Both the position numbers and the translations under genes were made by a program. The notes beneath the pieces are model-generated. The model did not search any database and had not been told where the DNA came from. It saw only the letters and a program-made list of their open reading frames with translations. Below, piece after piece: positions 54,468 to 64,000 of a stretch of DNA of 64,000 nucleotides (its first letter is position 1; every line of letters starts with the position of its first letter). Source of the DNA: Colius striatus (Eukaryota; Chordata; Aves; Coliiformes; Coliidae); assembly GCF_028858725.1 (NCBI RefSeq), contig NC_084773.1, positions 2,036,350 through 2,100,349 of the forward strand, read 5' to 3'.

Positions 54468-57350
54468 AGAGCAGCCTGATGCTCTCTGCAGCACCCATGC
54501 TATTTATTTAGCAAGGCTTTTACTCTCTACAGCACACTTAGAATGAACGTGCCCTGTGGTTTTCCTTGTGCAGTCCTGGTAAAGTTTTCAGATAGTTATT
54601 TTGTATGGCAACACAAACCCTGAAATATATGGAGAAAAAGTGCAGTTGATTGCATGGAAAAACCCCCTGAATTGCAAGGGGAGGCTTTCCTCCCTCTCTG
54701 GCCTAACAGCCACTGTCTTGTGACCTGAGTGGTAGTGTCAGTACAGCTCCTCTTTACCATTTAAAGCTTAAGATGTTGAAAACTGTTGCTAAATCTATTT
54801 TGGGTGCTTCCCCCCATTCCCAATCAACTAAACATGTAGCTACAACACCCCAGTGGGAATAAGTGTAGCTTAAAGAGGAAGTTGACTTCAGAACTTACAC
54901 ATTATACCTCAACCTAGGAGCTGGCTGGTGCCTGTAGCCTTGCAGGAGCCTGCCTGGCTCAGAGCTGAGGGCCTGAGACACCACAGTGCTGGCTGCTGCG
55001 TTCAGCCAGGCACAGCACGCTGGAGGCCCAGCACCCCCCTGCCCTACCCTTACAGCACAGCCTGCACGGGGGAAACTGCCATCAGAGTCCCTTGCAGTAG
55101 TCATTGCAACAGTTACAGTGACATTTCTGTTCAGTTGAATGAGTTGAAATGTGTTGAACTGGAAGGGAAACCTTGAGCCACTCAAATGAAGAAGCTCAAG
55201 AGCGTCCTGGCCACCTCACGGCAGGGACCTGGCAGCGTGCAGCTGGACAGCAGAACTGATTTGGGCTGTAAAACAGCTTTCACTGCTGCTTTGCATTAAC
55301 TTTGCAGCTCCACTCGAAATTCAGGCTGGCCACAAGTGGAGAGGCTGCTGAATTCCAGACCCTGAGGACAAGCAGAGCTCTCTCCCGTGCCCTCAGCCTT
55401 ACCCTGGGCAGAGGGCCGCTTCCAGCCCTGAGGCCAAGCCTGAAAGGCCCCGGCTCTGCTCGAAGCCTCCAGCAGGCCAGAGAGCTCCATCCTTGGGGGA
55501 CAGACATGAAAGCAAAGCAGAGGCAGGTGTGCAAAACCCCTCAGGTCAGCTCTCATGGGTGAAAAGCAGGGCCTGGGTCGCTGTCACAAAGCAAAGAGCA
55601 GAACCTTAACCAGTTTTAACTCACCAAGAGCCAGCTTGAAGTGGCAGCGACTGGGTGACTCCAGGACTCTCCACTGCTGGTTGGCATTTCTGGGCCAAAA
55701 CCAAAGCTGACAAGGCTGGTTCCTCTGAGGGTTCCAGCAGATGAGGGAGAGCAGCTCCTTCCCTCGCTGCTGCAGCCTGAGCAGCCACACTCTGACCTTC
55801 AGGACAGAGCTTCTCCACACTTACCCCCTTTGAAGTTAATTTTGCCCAGTGCTTGGTGCCACATCAGGCCTTGGCTTGGCAGCACTCTGACCACTCCCTG
55901 GCACATGAAGGCACCAGGGAAGATCTCACACTGGTACCACTCCCTGCAGTAATTCCTCATCAGCAATTGCAAAGGTGAAGGAAAACAGTGTCCCTGAGAG
56001 ATGCAGTGCTGCAAGGTGAATGTTCAGGGACACTGACAGCCCTCAGCCTCCCCTCTGTTTCTAGCTGGTCTTGCACATGTATCTTCTTTCCAGGGAGAAA
56101 TATCTTCAGTAACATACCAAAACAAAGTCAATGGAAAGGATATTCTTTACCTTAAACAAGACATTCTTGATTTACTTTGCCCCAAGATGACACAAACCAG
56201 GTGACAGTCATCTGAAATTAAGAAGATAACTCGTTTTCCAAAGCTGCAGCAACACCAACAGGAGTTTTCAGTTCAGAGCAGTAAGACAGAACCAGAGACC
56301 TTTTCAGTCCTTACCTTTGCAGCTTTCAGCTCATCTGCCATCAAGTGCTGTCAAAACACTCCCAAGTGTTTTATTTCAAGAGACAACCTGTTTTAAAAAG
56401 CAGGAGCTGCAGGTTTGTTTGGAAAGGAGAGCTAAAATAAAAGCAGCTTATTTTTTTCCTACTTCAACTTGTTATTGTGAAGGTCAAAGGAGAGAGAAAT
56501 GATACTGAGAGAGGGCCACAATTAGAGTACCAAGAACATGGTTAACAATCATGTAGAACTCTATGGAGCAGTGTCCTTCAACCTCAGTTTGCTCTCTAGC
56601 AAGCAAATGTTATGGCTGTGCTCGTTTATCACCTCAGGATTACTATTCCACCCTCCTGTAACACTGTACAAGCTCCTGAGGACAGCCTCATACCAGTTCT
56701 TGTGTCTGTACTTCAGGTTCCTCCCTTGTTGGGTTTGTTGCTGCTGTCTGCACACAGACAGTCCCAGGCTTCCCCTCCGAGGATGGAAACCAAGCACAGG
56801 AGCCTGGCTCCCCTCCTTTCCCTCATGAACAGATCTAAACAGAATGCTCTTTAAAATACTGATTCTTAGCTGAAAGCCCTTTGTTTGTGTCATCTGTGGA
56901 GTTCAACCAAGACAAAACACTCCCTTCTACCTGAGTAAACAACAGGCTCACAGCAGATAAGATGCAGAGCAGAAAGGCTGCAGTGAACTAGCTCTGTGGT
57001 AGATCCCTGAGGGATCTGAGTAAGTAGATGCTGCTGAAAGATGGCTACCAGGGAATAAAGAGCATCCTGTGATGCAGGCAGGTGGACTGTGGAGGCTCCT
57101 TCTCTGGAGACATTCCAGCCCACCTGGACGAGTTCCTGTGTGCCCTACTCTAGGTGGTGCTGCTCTGGCAGGGGGTTGCACTGGGTGAGCTTTTGAGGTC
57201 CCTTCCAACCCTTAAGCTTGTGTGACTCTGCTGCCTACAGGCTGTCATCTCACCTGTGTTTTCCCTTGGACTCCTGCTGCTTAACTCTTAGGAAGTGGCT
57301 CAGGAGGTGCTGTGAGTCTGGCCAGGCCACTGGGTTCCTGCATCAAATGA
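54468..57350 (+). other. MKRN2 3' UTR and/or MKRN2-RAF1 intergenic DNA
   Basis: No further exon was recognised. No AATAAA follows soon after the MKRN2 stop. Plus-strand candidates are 56436-56441, 57054-57059, 57423-57428 and 57446-57451, so the 3' UTR is either long or uses a variant signal. One CR1 fragment lies at 57072-57228. Confidence 0.55.
57072..57228 (+). mobile_element. CR1 LINE 3' fragment
   Basis: It begins near GGCAGGTGGACTGTGGAGGC, has the GGTGGTGCTGCTCTGGCAGG block and ends CCCTTCCAACCCTTAAGCTT. It lies between the MKRN2 stop and the RAF1 poly(A) signals, so a long MKRN2 3' UTR would carry it. Confidence 0.9.
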
Positions 57351-57359
57351 TGACATTGA

Positions 57360-64000
<6,641 letters not shown>

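Noticed and set aside
56480-56493. AGGTCAAAGGAGA as a PPAR/RXR DR1 element
   Set aside because: It matches 11 of 13 positions, but the second half-site is poor and such matches are common by chance.

Overview
This window is vertebrate nuclear DNA, almost certainly from a bird. It has split genes with GT-AG introns, GC-rich promoter islands, and about 19 truncated CR1 LINEs with the typical 8-bp tail (ATTCTRTG-type). The gene order TSEN2 - MKRN2OS - MKRN2 - RAF1 matches the conserved segment that lies next to PPARG on human 3p25. The RAF1 C-terminus is one residue shorter than human, as I recall for chicken.

Layout. Bases 1 to about 24,200 are intergenic; no protein-coding exon was recognised there. 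They hold four short minus-strand CR1 copies, a 66-bp tandem duplication, an 8-bp microsatellite fused to a CR1 tail, and an isolated CpG-rich patch with a near-perfect CTCF core at 20.1 kb. A CpG island at 24.2-25.2 kb, itself containing a minisatellite, is the probable TSEN2 promoter. TSEN2 (plus strand, 11 coding exons, 25,628-35,807, 438 codons) is complete and keeps the Tyr-His-Lys catalytic triad. One of its introns is GC-AG.

MKRN2OS (minus strand, 4 coding exons, 44,428-38,909, 212 codons) meets TSEN2 tail to tail and MKRN2 head to head. Its start codon and that of MKRN2 are separated by only 167 bp. Its first intron is about 90% a 27-copy, 34-36-bp minisatellite. MKRN2 (plus strand, 8 coding exons, 44,596-54,467, 408 codons) is complete, with four C3H fingers, the makorin Cys-His motif and a C3HC4 RING. 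RAF1 (minus strand) enters from the right edge. Only its last four coding exons (63,530-58,404) lie inside, covering the DFG segment through the 14-3-3 site and stop. MKRN2 and RAF1 converge tail to tail, with poly(A) signals placed so that their transcripts could overlap.

The genes are not one pathway. TSEN2 is a tRNA-splicing endonuclease subunit, MKRN2 an E3 ligase and RNA-binding protein, RAF1 a MAPK-pathway kinase, and MKRN2OS is uncharacterised. What links them is architecture: strands alternate, with one shared promoter and two convergent ends. No clearly new biological system was found. The most notable unexplained structures are the MKRN2OS intron minisatellite with its directional CpG-decay pattern and the isolated CTCF/CpG patch between genes.
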